Part shown: one piece after another, positions 17,738 through 26,741 of the stretch
How the letters are laid out: each line of letters starts with the position of its first letter
How positions within the stretch are numbered: position 1 is the stretch's first letter
Source of the DNA: Serratia inhibens
Lineage (GTDB): Bacteria > Pseudomonadota > Gammaproteobacteria > Enterobacterales > Enterobacteriaceae
Reading direction: 5' to 3'
DNA length: 64,000 nt
Assembly (NCBI RefSeq): GCF_003591175.1
Contig: NZ_QYYG01000002.1
Span: forward strand, 124,001-188,000
The notes under the pieces: model-generated
The model's input: only the letters and a program-made list of their open reading frames with translations
Databases searched by the model: none
What the model was told of the DNA's origin: nothing
Translations under genes and position numbers: made by a program

Positions 17738-18490
17738 TCATTGATTCAAAAACTTGTCGAGGAATTGCTGAGTACGCTGGTGTTGTGGGTTGGTAAACAG
17801 CTCTTTGGCCGACCCCTGTTCAACGATGCGCCCGTGGTCCATAAAAATGGCACGGTCGGCAACGTCGCGGGCAAAACTCATTTCATGCGTCACGATCACC
17901 ATGGTGCGCTTCTCTTCCGCCAACGAGCGAATGGTGTTGAGCACCTCGCCCACCAGCTCGGGATCGAGCGCCGAGGTGGGTTCATCAAACAGGATCACTT
18001 CCGGCTGCATCGCCAGCGCGCGGGCAATGGCCACACGTTGCTGCTGCCCGCCGGAAAGCCGGCGTGGATAAGCGGATTCTTTACCGCTCAGCCCGACTTT
18101 GGCCAGCAGAGCGCGGGCACGCTGTTCGGCGCTGGCTTTGCTCTCCCCCTTAACGATGACCGGGCCTTCAATAATGTTCTCCAGCACCGAGCGGTGCGGG
18201 AACAAGTTGAAGTTTTGGAACACGAAGCCCACCTGCTGGCGCAACGCCCGCACCTGTTTCTTCTGTTTGCTCAACGACTTTGAACCGTCGATCTGAATAT
18301 CGCCGACGCGAATGGTGCCGGAATCCGGAACCTCCAGCAGATTAATGCTGCGCAGCAAGGTGGTTTTCCCCGAGCCGCTTGGCCCGATAATCGCCACTAC
18401 TTCACCGGCGCTAACCTCCAGATCGATCCCGTGCAGTACCCTTTGGCCGTTGAACTGCTTGATCAGTTGTTTCACTTCGATGGCACTCAT
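17738..18490 (-). CDS. tcyN: Cystine ABC transporter ATP-binding protein TcyN
   Basis: A 250-residue ABC ATPase, the same length as E. coli TcyN (YecC) and very similar to it. Walker A is GPSGSGKTT (about residues 36-44), the Q-loop region is [14 protein letters not shown], the ABC signature is RLSGGQQQR and Walker B is [12 protein letters not shown]. It energises cystine (and diaminopimelate-type substrate) import through TcyL with binding protein TcyJ. The start codon lies 3 bases after the tcyL stop codon, so the two are in one operon. Known in E. coli as part of the CysB-controlled sulfur genes near fliA; control is not readable here. Confidence 0.95.
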   Translation of the reverse strand: MSAIEVKQLIKQFNGQRVLHGIDLEVSAGEVVAIIGPSGSGKTTLLRSINLLEVPDSGTIRVGDIQIDGSKSLSKQKKQVRALRQQVGFVFQNFNLFPHRSVLENIIEGPVIVKGESKASAEQRARALLAKVGLSGKESAYPRRLSGGQQQRVAIARALAMQPEVILFDEPTSALDPELVGEVLNTIRSLAEEKRTMVIVTHEMSFARDVADRAIFMDHGRIVEQGSAKELFTNPQHQRTQQFLDKFLNQ

Positions 18491-18493
18491 GCG

Positions 18494-19156
18494 TTACTCC
18501 TGATCCTGGCGGTTAACATGGGCTTCCAGGCGATTTTGCAGTGCCGAAAGCAGGGTCGCCATCACCCAGTAAATCAACGATGCCGCCAGATACAGGGTAA
18601 ACACTTCCAGCGTACGCGAGGTGATCAGCTGCGCCTGACGGAACAGCTCCGGCACCTGAATGGTCGCCGCCAGCGAGGTGTCTTTCACCAGGCCGATGAA
18701 ACTGTTGCCGAGCGGCGGCAAAGCGGTACGCGCCGCCTGCGGCAGGATCACCCGGCGCAAGGTTTGCCAGCGCGTCATGCCAATGCTGGCTGCGGCTTCC
18801 CACTGCCCTTTTTCAATCGACGAAATCGCCGCACGCAGCGTTTCCGAGGTATAGGCCGCAGTGTTGAGCGACAGGCCAATCAACGCCGCCGGGAAGGGAT
18901 CGAATTCGATGCCGAACTGCGGCAGGCCGTAATAAATCATGAACAGCTGGGCGATCAATGGCGTGCCGCGAAACAGCGACACATAAATGCGCGACAGCCA
19001 CGACAGCGGCCATAATGGCGAAAGGCGCATCAGCGCCAACAGAAAACCCAGCAGTAAACCGAGCGCCATACCCCCCAGACTAAGCTGGAGGGTAAGTATC
19101 GCGCCCTTCAATAAAAATGGCGCTGAATCCAGCGCCAGTTGAATACTTTCGTGCAT
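18494..19156 (-). CDS. tcyL: Cystine ABC transporter permease TcyL
   Basis: A 220-residue inner-membrane permease of the HisMQ/glutamate-type family, corresponding to E. coli TcyL (YecS, 222 residues). Several hydrophobic helices are visible, with the permease EAA-type loop around EAAASIGMTRWQTLRRVILPQA (residues about 126-147), which contacts the ATPase. Its ATG overlaps the tcyJ stop codon by one base and tcyN follows 3 bases later, a tightly coupled operon. Forms the membrane channel for L-cystine uptake. Confidence 0.95.
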   Translation of the reverse strand: MHESIQLALDSAPFLLKGAILTLQLSLGGMALGLLLGFLLALMRLSPLWPLSWLSRIYVSLFRGTPLIAQLFMIYYGLPQFGIEFDPFPAALIGLSLNTAAYTSETLRAAISSIEKGQWEAAASIGMTRWQTLRRVILPQAARTALPPLGNSFIGLVKDTSLAATIQVPELFRQAQLITSRTLEVFTLYLAASLIYWVMATLLSALQNRLEAHVNRQDQE

Positions 19157-19956
19157 TATTTAGTTACGTCCGCGCCAAACCATTTCTCGGAGATTTTCGC
19201 CAGCGTGCCGTCTTTTTGCATCTCGGCAATCGCCTGGTCAATCGCTGCCAACAGTTCCGGGTTGTTTTTACGCACCGCAACCCCGGACGCCTGACGAGAG
19301 AACGCCGGGCCGGCTACCGCCAGCGTATCGCCGGTTTTCTTCACCAGATCCAACGCCGCCAAACGGTCAACCAGAATGGCGTTGATACGGCCAATGCGCA
19401 GATCCTGGTACTTGGTAGGGTCATCATCATAGGTGCGCACGTCAACGCCCTGCACGTTTTCACGCAGCCATTGCTCGTAGTTGGTGCCCAGGCCTACGCC
19501 GACCTTCTTGCCCTTCAGATCTTCCGGCTTGGCAATGGTGCCTTCGTTGCCCTTCTTCACCAGCGCCTGAATACCGGACACGGTATAAGGCGTTGAGAAA
19601 TCATACTTTTTCTTGCGCTCGTCGGAGATCGTCACCTGGTTGATCACCACATCGATGCGTTTCGATTCCAGCGATGCCAACATACCGTCCCATTTGGTCG
19701 GGTTCAGCTTGGCCTTTACGCCGAGGTGCTGCGCCAGCGCGTTGGCGAACTCCACTTCGAAACCGGTCAGGTTACCGTCTTCGCCCTGGAAGCTGAATGG
19801 CGGATAGGTACCTTCCAGCCCGACAATCAGCGTACCGCGCTGCTTGACCTGCTGGAGCAGGTTGTCGGCGGCATAGGTTTGTGCGCTTAAACCGGCGGTC
19901 AACGCCACGCTCATCACGCCCAGCAGCAATTGACGACGAACTTTGGAAAAGATCAT
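19156..19956 (-). CDS. tcyJ: Cystine-binding periplasmic protein TcyJ (FliY)
   Basis: A 266-residue solute-binding protein of the amino-acid ABC family, formerly called FliY because of its place next to fliAZ. It has a signal peptide (cleavage near AQTYAAD, about residue 30) and a mature type II binding fold with GTLIVGLEGTYPPFSF and LTGFEVEFANALA. The ATG at 19956 with GGGGTG just upstream is preferred over a GTG two codons earlier. It is the first gene of tcyJLN. A 107-base AT-rich gap separates it from dcyD and probably contains a promoter. In E. coli the order of fliY and dcyD is the reverse. Confidence 0.94.
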   Translation of the reverse strand: MIFSKVRRQLLLGVMSVALTAGLSAQTYAADNLLQQVKQRGTLIVGLEGTYPPFSFQGEDGNLTGFEVEFANALAQHLGVKAKLNPTKWDGMLASLESKRIDVVINQVTISDERKKKYDFSTPYTVSGIQALVKKGNEGTIAKPEDLKGKKVGVGLGTNYEQWLRENVQGVDVRTYDDDPTKYQDLRIGRINAILVDRLAALDLVKKTGDTLAVAGPAFSRQASGVAVRKNNPELLAAIDQAIAEMQKDGTLAKISEKWFGADVTK

Positions 19957-20070
19957 AAACACCCCATCTGTTGTTTATCTTTTTTGATATCAGCACTTTA
20001 CCAGTGCGTTTGGTCGCACAAAGGAATATAACATTATAAATATAGTTCAAAATGGAATAACAAGCTGCCG

Positions 20071-21063
20071 TCACACCTGCGGATGGTAGGCAAACAGCGC
20101 CGGTGCACCGCCGGTGTGTATAAACAATATCGGGCCATCATCGCAAAAACGCTGTTGGGCGATGCCATCGATCAGGCCGGCCATCGCTTTGCCGGTATAG
20201 ACCGGATCCAGCAATACCCCTTCCTGCTGCGCCAGCAGCTGTACCGCCGCCGTGCCCTCTTCGTTCGGCATGCCATACTGCGGCGCAAAATACTCGTCCC
20301 ACAGTTGGATCGGTGCCAGAGCGTCAATGCCTAACGAGCAGGCCAGCGCTTTTTGAATCAGCTCAACCTTGGGTAATTGGTCGATCACTTTACGCGAAAC
20401 CGTAACGCCAATCAGCTCCGTCTCCGGCAACAGTTGCTGCAGGCCGACCGCCAACCCGGCGTGCGTGCCGGCACTGCCGGAAGCCACCAGCACCGAGCTG
20501 AAAGCGACGCCGCTACGCCGGCTCTGTTCGGCAATTTCCAGTGCGCACTGCACATAACCCAGCGCGCCCAACGCATTGGAACCGCCCACCGGCACCACAT
20601 AAGGCCGGAAACCCTGCGCTTCGAGACGCGTCGCCAGTTCGGCCAATTGCTGCTGCGGATCGTGCAACGCTTCGCACATCACTACCTCGGCGTTGAACAG
20701 CCCGAGCAGCAGACGGTTGCCGTTGGTGAGGTAATTTTCCGCCTGGGTGTCGATCGGATTTTCCAGCAATGCGACGCAGTGCAGGCCGAGTTTGGCCGCT
20801 ACCGCCGCAGTTTGGCGTACGTGGTTGGATTGGATAGCACCGGCCGTCACCAGCGTGTCCGCCCCCTGCCGCAGAGCTTCGGCAGCAAGATATTCCAGTT
20901 TTCTCAGCTTGTTACCACCCATCGCCATCGGCGTGACGTCGTCACGTTTGATGTAAATTTCACGGCCAAGGTAGTCTGAAAGGCGAGACAGTTTTTCGAG
21001 CGGTGTAGCAGCGCCGACTAAATCGAGGCGCGGGAATTGCGCCAGTTGCTGTTGCAGATTCAC
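20071..21063 (-). CDS. dcyD: D-cysteine desulfhydrase DcyD
   Basis: A 330-residue PLP enzyme that degrades D-cysteine to pyruvate, sulfide and ammonia, in the ACC deaminase/tryptophan synthase beta family. The PLP lysine lies in [16 protein letters not shown] (about residues 47-62), the phosphate-binding loop in [12 protein letters not shown], and the C-terminus is [15 protein letters not shown]. The start is taken as GTG at 21063, which has GGGGGGA five bases upstream and gives the E. coli length (328); longer ATG starts add unrelated residues. It lies between fliZ and tcyJ on the same strand. Together with the cystine importer it suggests a cysteine detoxification and sulfur-use group. Confidence 0.93.
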   Translation of the reverse strand: MNLQQQLAQFPRLDLVGAATPLEKLSRLSDYLGREIYIKRDDVTPMAMGGNKLRKLEYLAAEALRQGADTLVTAGAIQSNHVRQTAAVAAKLGLHCVALLENPIDTQAENYLTNGNRLLLGLFNAEVVMCEALHDPQQQLAELATRLEAQGFRPYVVPVGGSNALGALGYVQCALEIAEQSRRSGVAFSSVLVASGSAGTHAGLAVGLQQLLPETELIGVTVSRKVIDQLPKVELIQKALACSLGIDALAPIQLWDEYFAPQYGMPNEEGTAAVQLLAQQEGVLLDPVYTGKAMAGLIDGIAQQRFCDDGPILFIHTGGAPALFAYHPQV

Positions 21064-21162
21064 AACGTCCCCCCAGGAAACAGGTATCAACATCCAAAGC
21101 ATAGATTTAATCAGATGCAAGCTGATTAATCACTCTTTTTGATGAGGCGGGACAGGGTGAAT

Positions 21163-21182
21163 CCCCGGCAGGCACGCCGGGG
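21163..21182 (-). terminator. Possible weak terminator or hairpin after fliZ
   Basis: CCCCGGC (21163-21169) pairs with GCCGGGG (21176-21182), but the minus strand lacks a good T run after it. It may act as an attenuator or mRNA-stabilising hairpin between fliZ and dcyD. Confidence 0.4.
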
Positions 21183-21190
21183 AGACGGGA

Positions 21191-21700
21191 TCAGTAACTC
21201 TTCTGCCAGGCGATATATTGGTCGTATTTACGCAGGGCAATGCGGTAATTATTGTGCGCGGCGCTGGGCAAATCTTCGATAATACGCTGATGGTTATGGC
21301 TGCTGGCAAACTTGTCCGCCGGATAGTTGCGCGCCACCAGCATTTCGTCCAACCTGCGCAGACGCACCACGTATTCGCGGATCGTGCTGTGGCTCATCTC
21401 GGTTTGCTCAAACAAATACTGTTTGAAGGCCATAATATCGAAATAGCTCGGGTGGCTGTTGCAGGAAATCTGACTGCAAAAACGGCATAACGCGGCCAGC
21501 TCATTTTGCACATTCAGCCAGACATTATCGTCAATCGGCTGGTCCATGCGCGCAATGGCGTCTTTGTTGATGATCTTGCCTCGGAACACCAATGCCATGC
21601 GATCCAATAACTTACCGCACTGAGAACAATGGGTTTGGCTGTGTTTGTAATCTTTCAAATAACGGCTCAGCGGCCGCTTTTTCAATAATATTCCTGGCAT
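21191..21700 (-). CDS. fliZ: Flagellar regulator FliZ
   Basis: A 169-residue protein matching enterobacterial FliZ, including RPLSRYLKDYKHSQTHC near the N-terminus, the paired CxxC-like cysteines (CSQC, CRFC), FEQTEMS, REYVVRLRRL and NNYRIALRKY. It resembles a core-binding SAM-like/recombinase-type helical domain. In E. coli FliZ acts as a DNA-binding antagonist of sigmaS promoters; in Salmonella it activates flagellar class 2 expression. It is about 14 residues shorter than E. coli FliZ at the C-terminus. It lies 57 bases after fliA and is likely cotranscribed with it. Confidence 0.93.
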   Translation of the reverse strand: MPGILLKKRPLSRYLKDYKHSQTHCSQCGKLLDRMALVFRGKIINKDAIARMDQPIDDNVWLNVQNELAALCRFCSQISCNSHPSYFDIMAFKQYLFEQTEMSHSTIREYVVRLRRLDEMLVARNYPADKFASSHNHQRIIEDLPSAAHNNYRIALRKYDQYIAWQKSY

Positions 21701-21757
21701 AAGAGCTGTCCGGTTATCGCAACGGTAATCAGGTTGAAGAATAAGGGTTGATTCGCC

Positions 21758-22480
21758 TCAGTTTTCGGCCGCCAGACGGGCGCGTAGCCGCTTGATCGCC
21801 TGGCTGTGCAGCTGACTGACGCGCGATTCCCCCACGTCCAGCACGGCACCGATCTCTTTGAGGTTCAACTCTTCCTGGTAATACAGCGTCAGCACCATTT
21901 TCTCGCGCTCCGGCAACGCTTCGATAGCGTCGATCACCCGCTGGCGGAGGTTGCCCTCCAGCAGATGATGTAACGGGTTGGTCTCTTCGTGCCCTTCCAG
22001 CAGCGGTTCTGCGCTTTCGCCATGCTCTTCGCGCCATTCGTCGTAGGAGAAAAGCTGGCTGTTATTGGTGTCCAACAGAATTTGACGGTACTCATCCAGT
22101 GGGATATTCAGCGTCTGCGCGACCTCCACTTCACTGGCCGGGCGGCCAAGCCGTTGTTCCAGTTGCCGCATTACCTGCGCAACTTCTCGCGCATGGCGAC
22201 GCACGCTGCGCGGCACCCAGTCGCGGCTGCGCAGCTCATCGAGCATTGCGCCACGGATACGCTGCACCGCGTAAGTGGTGAAGGCGGTTCCCTGCAGGGC
22301 GTCATAACGCTCAACGGCATTCAACAACCCGATTCCCCCCGCCTGCAGCAGATCGTCAAGCTCCACGCTGGCGGGCAACCTGACTTGCAGGCGCAACGCC
22401 TCGTGGCGCACTAACGGGACATAGCGCAGCCAGAGAGAATTTTTGTCCATCACGCCTTCGGCGGTATACAGATCGCTCAC
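21758..22480 (-). CDS. fliA: Flagellar sigma factor 28 (FliA)
   Basis: A 240-residue sigma70-family factor. Region 2 is visible around ELDDLLQAGGIGLLNAVERYD (residues about 41-61), with region 3 following and region 4 at the C-terminus (NLKEIGAVLDVGESRVSQLHS, a helix-turn-helix). It directs RNA polymerase to class 3 flagellar promoters of the form TAAA-N15-GCCGATAA, four of which are seen in this window (fliC, fliD, flgK, flgM), and is held inactive by FlgM encoded at 52.5 kb. It is followed by fliZ on the same strand and preceded by the fliC terminator. Confidence 0.97.
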   Translation of the reverse strand: MSDLYTAEGVMDKNSLWLRYVPLVRHEALRLQVRLPASVELDDLLQAGGIGLLNAVERYDALQGTAFTTYAVQRIRGAMLDELRSRDWVPRSVRRHAREVAQVMRQLEQRLGRPASEVEVAQTLNIPLDEYRQILLDTNNSQLFSYDEWREEHGESAEPLLEGHEETNPLHHLLEGNLRQRVIDAIEALPEREKMVLTLYYQEELNLKEIGAVLDVGESRVSQLHSQAIKRLRARLAAEN

Positions 22481-22608
22481 TATGTCTAAAACCTGCGGAT
22501 AAGAGAGTCAGCGCTATTATCCGTAGGGGGCAAAATGCCAATCGGCTGAACAGTCGCACAAAACAGGCTTTATTTGCGCCATGCATTAACTTCCGGGCGC
22601 GCGACCAT

Positions 22609-22633
22609 AAAAAAACCCCGCCGAGGCGGGGTT
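22609..22633 (-). terminator. fliC terminator
   Basis: AACCCCGCC (22614-22622) pairs with GGCGGGGTT (22625-22633). The minus strand runs on into T residues (complement of 22609-22615). A strong terminator 30 bases past the flagellin stop codon. Confidence 0.9.
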
Positions 22634-22663
22634 CTTTACGACAGGTTAATCGCGGAGAGTCGA

Positions 22664-23905
22664 TTAACGCAGCAGGGTCAACACGTTCTGGGTAGACTGG
22701 TTAGCCTGTGCCAGAACAGAGGTGCCGGCCTGTTGCAGGATGTTGGCACGGCTCATGTTGGACACTTCGGTCGCGTAGTCGGCATCCTGAATACGGGACT
22801 GGGAAGCGGACAGGTTGTTCACGGTGCTGTTCAGGTTGTTGATAACAGAATCGAAACGGTTCTGTACCGCACCCAGGGAAGAACGCAGCGAGTCAACCTG
22901 AGACAGCGCTTTGTCCAGCACCGCCAGCGGATCTTCAGTTGTTGGCGTGGTGCTCATTTCTGCGCCTTTGCTGACTTTACCCGCAGTGTCTACGTTGGCT
23001 TTGAAGTATTTGGCAGTTGCGCCAGTGCCTTCCTGGATAACGTAAGATTTGCCGCTGTCATAAGACTTCAGGTTAGCCGCATCGGCGCCGGTTGCAGTCA
23101 CTTCCTGCTTAACGGTGGTGGTCGCGCTGGTGCCGGTCAAACCGGTGGTTTCAGCCGCAGCGATCGCCGTGATGTCACCGGAAGTTTTGTCGACGGTAGC
23201 CAGGTAGTTCTTGCCGTCGGTACCTACCGCGTAAACGTCGCCGGTCGCGTCATCTTTGATAAAGCTGGCTGGTGCAGCACCGTTAGCCTGCTTGTTGGTG
23301 GTGTTGGTGATGGCGATATCTTTGCCGTTTGGTACAGTCGTTGCCGCGCCACCCACTTTGGTAGGATCGATGGAGGTCGCAACGCTGAACTTGTCCAGAC
23401 CCAGAGTAGAAGAGTTGATGTTTTTCAGGTCGATATCGATAGTTTCGTTATCGTTGGCACCCACCTGGATGGTCAGTTTCTGGTCGCCGCTCAGCACTTT
23501 CACGCCGTTGAAATCAGTTTGTTCAGAGATACGGTTGATCTCCGACAGACGTTGGGTGATTTCGTCCTGGATGGACTGCAGGTCGCTGGAAGAGTTGGAA
23601 CCGTTCTGGGACTGTACGGTCAGACGACGGATGTTTTGCAGGTTGTCGTTAACTTCGTTCAGTGCGCCTTCGGTGGTCTGTGCCAGAGAGATACCGTCGT
23701 TAGCGTTACGGGAAGCCTGAGTCAGGCCCTTGATGTTAGCGGTGAAGCGGTTAGAGATCGCCTGACCCGCGGCATCATCCTTCGCGCTGTTGATACGCAG
23801 GCCGGAAGACAAACGCTCGATCGCAGTGCCCAGAGAAGACTGAGATTTGTTCAGGTTGTTCTGCGCCATCAGCGACAGGCTGTTGGTGTTAATTACTTGT
23901 GCCAT
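22664..23905 (-). CDS. fliC: Flagellin FliC
   Basis: The 413-residue filament subunit, secreted through the flagellar export apparatus and polymerised under the FliD cap. The conserved N-terminal D0/D1 part (MAQVINTNSLSLMAQNNLNK, SSGLRINSAKDDAAGQAI, about residues 1-175) and C-terminal D1/D0 part (SQSRIQDADYATEVSNMSRA to TQNVLTLLR) are textbook flagellin. The central 175-320 region is Thr/Ala/Gly-rich and short compared with E. coli flagellins, so the surface domain is compact. A sigma28 promoter lies about 95-120 bases upstream and a strong terminator follows. FliS is its chaperone. Confidence 0.98.
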   Translation of the reverse strand: MAQVINTNSLSLMAQNNLNKSQSSLGTAIERLSSGLRINSAKDDAAGQAISNRFTANIKGLTQASRNANDGISLAQTTEGALNEVNDNLQNIRRLTVQSQNGSNSSSDLQSIQDEITQRLSEINRISEQTDFNGVKVLSGDQKLTIQVGANDNETIDIDLKNINSSTLGLDKFSVATSIDPTKVGGAATTVPNGKDIAITNTTNKQANGAAPASFIKDDATGDVYAVGTDGKNYLATVDKTSGDITAIAAAETTGLTGTSATTTVKQEVTATGADAANLKSYDSGKSYVIQEGTGATAKYFKANVDTAGKVSKGAEMSTTPTTEDPLAVLDKALSQVDSLRSSLGAVQNRFDSVINNLNSTVNNLSASQSRIQDADYATEVSNMSRANILQQAGTSVLAQANQSTQNVLTLLR

Positions 23906-23998
23906 TGTATGCTTTCCTTACGAATCAGTTGCGATATTCGCATCACGGTTAAAAGGTTCGGGCTTCGTTGCCCACGGCGTCAACCACCGTCCCATCAG

Positions 23999-24025
23999 GT
24001 ATCGGCCCTCCCCCTGCAACCTTTA
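23999..24025 (-). promoter_or_regulatory. Sigma28 promoter of fliC
   Basis: On the minus strand: TAAA, 15 bases, then GCCGATAC, one mismatch to the class 3 consensus TAAA-N15-GCCGATAA. Confidence 0.85.
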
Positions 24026-24118
24026 GAAATTTTTTCTTTTTTTTTCGCTTTCCGGCAATGGCATAAATAACGCTGTTTTTCCTTCTTCTATTGCGCCATC
24101 GGTTTTTTATTTTTTCGG

Positions 24119-24145
24119 TAAACTTTTTCTCCACTGGGCCGATAA
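24119..24145 (+). promoter_or_regulatory. Sigma28 promoter of fliDST
   Basis: TAAA (24119-24122), 15 bases, GCCGATAA (24138-24145): a perfect class 3 consensus 42 bases upstream of the fliD start codon. Confidence 0.92.
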
Positions 24146-24186
24146 ACGCGTAAAGCGAATAAAGTCATTATCAAGGAGAATTACGA

Positions 24187-25590
24187 ATGGCATCGATCAG
24201 TTCCTTAGGCATCGGCTCAGGGCTCGACCTCAACGGCTTGCTGGACAAGTTGACCAAAGCGGAGCAGCAACGTCTGACGCCCTACACTACCCAGCAGACC
24301 AGCTACAACGCCAAGCTGACCGCTTACGGCACCCTGAAAGGCTCGCTGGAGAAATTCGATACGCTGAGCAAAGACCTGGCCAAACCGGATTTCTTTAATA
24401 ACACCACCGCCAGCACCCACGATCAGTTCGCCATCACCACCAATGCCAAAGCGGTACCGGGCAACTATGTGGTCGAAGTTGAACAGCTGGCGCAGTCCCA
24501 AACGCTGACGACTCAGGCAAATATCAGCGATCAGACCACCGAACTCGGCACCTCCGGCGCCAGCGGCCGTACCATCAGCATCACCCAGGGCAATCCGCCC
24601 AAGACCGTTGATATCCCTTTGAGTGACGATCAAACCTCGCTGCTGGAAATGCGCGATGCCATCAACGGCGCAAAAGCGGGCGTCAGCGCCAGCATCATGC
24701 GCGTTGGCGATAACCAATATCAGCTGGCGTTAAGCTCCTCGGCCACCGGCGAAAGCAACAAACTGTCGGTCAAGGTCAATAATGACGCTGCGCTGAACGA
24801 CATTCTAAGCTACGACTCCAGCATCCCCAGCGGCGCAATGAAGCAGACTGTCCCCGCGCAGGATGCCAAAATCAAGGTTAACGGCACGGAGATCCAACGC
24901 AGCACCAACACCATTGCCGATGCCCTGCAGGGGGTGACGCTCGATCTGAAAACCAAGACCAAGACCGGTGAACCGCAAAATCTGGTGATCACCAACGATA
25001 AAACCGGCTCCGCCGATAAAATCAAAAGCTGGGTCGACAGCTATAACTCGCTGCTGGACACCTTTAATTCGCTGTCCAAATTTACCCCGGTGAAAAGCGG
25101 CGAAGAGCAGTCGGCGAAAAACGGCGCACTGCTGGGCGATAACACCTTGCGCGGTATTCAATCTTCAATCAAAAACGCGCTCAGCTCGGCGCAGGACAAC
25201 CCGGAGCTGAAGGGGTTGGGCAATCTGGGGATCACCACCAATGTGAAAACCGGCAAGCTCGAGCTCGATAGCGAGAAACTGAAAAAAGCCATCGATGAGA
25301 AACCCGCCCAGGTGGCGAATTTCTTTGCCGGCAATGGCACGGATACCGGCATGGCGACCGAAATCCACAATGAAATTCAAAATTATATTAAAGCCGGCGG
25401 CGTGCTCGAGAATGCGACCAAGAGCATCAACACCAATCTCGATCGCCTGAATACGCAAATTACCCGCGTGACGGAAAGTATTCAGAGCACCATCGACCGC
25501 TATAAACAACAGTTTGTTCAACTCGATACCATGATGTCCAAACTTAATGGCACCAGTAATTATTTAAACCAACAGTTCTCAAGCAAATAA
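24187..25590 (+). CDS. fliD: Flagellar filament cap protein FliD
   Basis: A 467-residue cap (HAP2) that sits at the filament tip and promotes flagellin assembly. The N-terminus MASISSLGIGSGLDLNGLLD and the following coiled-coil region are characteristic, and the C-terminal amphipathic helix (about 420-467, ending TSNYLNQQFSSK) mirrors it. The central part forms the cap plate. It is the first gene of fliDST, driven by a perfect sigma28 promoter 42 bases upstream and translated from an AAGGAG ribosome site. Its export is aided by the FliT chaperone encoded two genes downstream. Confidence 0.96.
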   Translation: MASISSLGIGSGLDLNGLLDKLTKAEQQRLTPYTTQQTSYNAKLTAYGTLKGSLEKFDTLSKDLAKPDFFNNTTASTHDQFAITTNAKAVPGNYVVEVEQLAQSQTLTTQANISDQTTELGTSGASGRTISITQGNPPKTVDIPLSDDQTSLLEMRDAINGAKAGVSASIMRVGDNQYQLALSSSATGESNKLSVKVNNDAALNDILSYDSSIPSGAMKQTVPAQDAKIKVNGTEIQRSTNTIADALQGVTLDLKTKTKTGEPQNLVITNDKTGSADKIKSWVDSYNSLLDTFNSLSKFTPVKSGEEQSAKNGALLGDNTLRGIQSSIKNALSSAQDNPELKGLGNLGITTNVKTGKLELDSEKLKKAIDEKPAQVANFFAGNGTDTGMATEIHNEIQNYIKAGGVLENATKSINTNLDRLNTQITRVTESIQSTIDRYKQQFVQLDTMMSKLNGTSNYLNQQFSSK

Positions 25591-25617
25591 GAACTTTTTA
25601 ACCAGGTAATAAATCGC

Positions 25618-26028
25618 ATGTATAACCGTAGCGGAACTAAGGCCTACGCCCAGGTCAGTTTGGAAAGTGGCGTAATGAGTGCCAGCCCGCACCAGTTAAT
25701 CGTGATGCTTTTCGACGGGGCGCTCAGCGCCCTGTTACGCGCACGCATTCTGATGAATCAGGGTGATATCGCCGGCAAAGGGCTGGCTATATCAAAAGCC
25801 ATCAATATTATTGATAACGGTTTGAAAAGCGGCCTCGACCACCAGCAAGGCGGTGAGATGGCCGATAATCTTGCCGCGCTGTATGACTACATGAAGCGTC
25901 GCCTGCTGCAGGCTAATTTGCATAACGACGAAGCGGCGATAGCCGAAGTGGTCAAGCTGCTGGAAAACATTGCTGACGCCTGGCGCCAGATTGGTCCCAA
26001 TTATCACCCTTCGCAGGACGCCGTCTAA
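25618..26028 (+). CDS. fliS: Flagellin chaperone FliS
   Basis: A 136-residue helical chaperone that binds the C-terminal helix of FliC and prevents premature polymerisation in the cytoplasm. The opening [18 protein letters not shown] and the stretch [19 protein letters not shown] are signatures of the family, and the length equals that of E. coli FliS (136). It lies 27 bases after fliD and its stop codon overlaps the fliT start by one base (TAATG), so translation is coupled. Confidence 0.97.
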   Translation: MYNRSGTKAYAQVSLESGVMSASPHQLIVMLFDGALSALLRARILMNQGDIAGKGLAISKAINIIDNGLKSGLDHQQGGEMADNLAALYDYMKRRLLQANLHNDEAAIAEVVKLLENIADAWRQIGPNYHPSQDAV

Positions 26029-26396
26029 TGGAACGTCAACAGCAACTGCTAGCCGCGTATCAGCAAATTTATACCCTGAGCAGCCAAATGATCGCACTGG
26101 CGCAAACGGAAAGATGGGAAGATCTGGTCGAGCTGGAGCTGGCCTACGTTCAGGCGGTTGAGAAAACCGCCGACTTTACCGGCAACGCGGGGCCATCAAT
26201 GGCGCTGCAGGAATTGTTGCGCAATAAGTTGCAGCAAATCTTGGACAACGAAAATGAGCTGAAGCGTCTGTTGCAGCGCCGCATGGATCAGTTGAAAGAA
26301 TTGATTGGCCAATCGACGCGCCAAAGCGTGGTCAACAGCACCTATGGTCAGTTTCACGATCGCGCCCTGCTATTAGGAGAACCGCAGATCAGGTGA
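26028..26396 (+). CDS. fliT: Flagellar export chaperone FliT
   Basis: A 122-residue helical protein at the normal FliT position. E. coli FliT (121 residues) escorts FliD to the export gate and also inhibits FlhDC. The sequence is rich in Gln/Glu/Leu helices ([20 protein letters not shown], then [11 protein letters not shown]) with a regulatory C-terminal helix. Its ATG overlaps the fliS stop codon by one base. No clear terminator follows. Identification rests on moderate sequence resemblance plus strong gene order. Confidence 0.92.
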   Translation: MERQQQLLAAYQQIYTLSSQMIALAQTERWEDLVELELAYVQAVEKTADFTGNAGPSMALQELLRNKLQQILDNENELKRLLQRRMDQLKELIGQSTRQSVVNSTYGQFHDRALLLGEPQIR

Positions 26397-26741
26397 CCCG
26401 GCTATAATAACGACATCTTATGGATGAATAGCACCATACGCTATTTTTCCCTAATTAAGTCAGGATATTAATCCATGAAACTTGAATTATTCACGACCAT
26501 TATATTTCTCACCAGGTCCGCTGGGGTGAATATATTCGCCCCGGCTAACGCGGGCGCAGCATGCAGCGCCCCTGGAATACGGATAAATATCACTCCGACA
26601 CGGACGTTTTCTGTTCAGCAGGAAATTGATTTTTGATAGATAAAACACGTCGTTGTGCTTCACAACGGATGGAAAAATGTTGCTCCAACGCCCATCAAAG
26701 CGTAAAGATATTCCCAGATAATGGCTGCGAAATGAATATCG
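26397..26741. other. Intergenic stretch between fliT and the AraC-type gene
   Basis: A moderately AT-rich region of 345 bp. Apart from a possible 53-codon frame listed separately, I see no gene, strong hairpin or recognised operator. It probably holds the promoter of the regulator gene. Confidence 0.4.
26475..26636 (+). CDS. Possible small secreted or leader-like peptide (53 aa)
   Basis: ATG at 26475 follows CAGGA (26461-26465) and opens 53 codons to TGA. The peptide begins MKLELFTTIIFLTRSAGV, a short hydrophobic signal-like segment, then NIFAPANAGAACSAPG and a tail ending QQEIDF. It does not match a family I know. It may be a real small protein, the remnant of an exported protein, or chance. 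No partner gene is implied except the regulator downstream. Confidence 0.25.
   Translation: MKLELFTTIIFLTRSAGVNIFAPANAGAACSAPGIRINITPTRTFSVQQEIDF

Noticed and set aside
22574-24070. A 498-codon open frame antisense to fliC
   Set aside because: It is a shadow of flagellin and crosses the fliC terminator and promoter.
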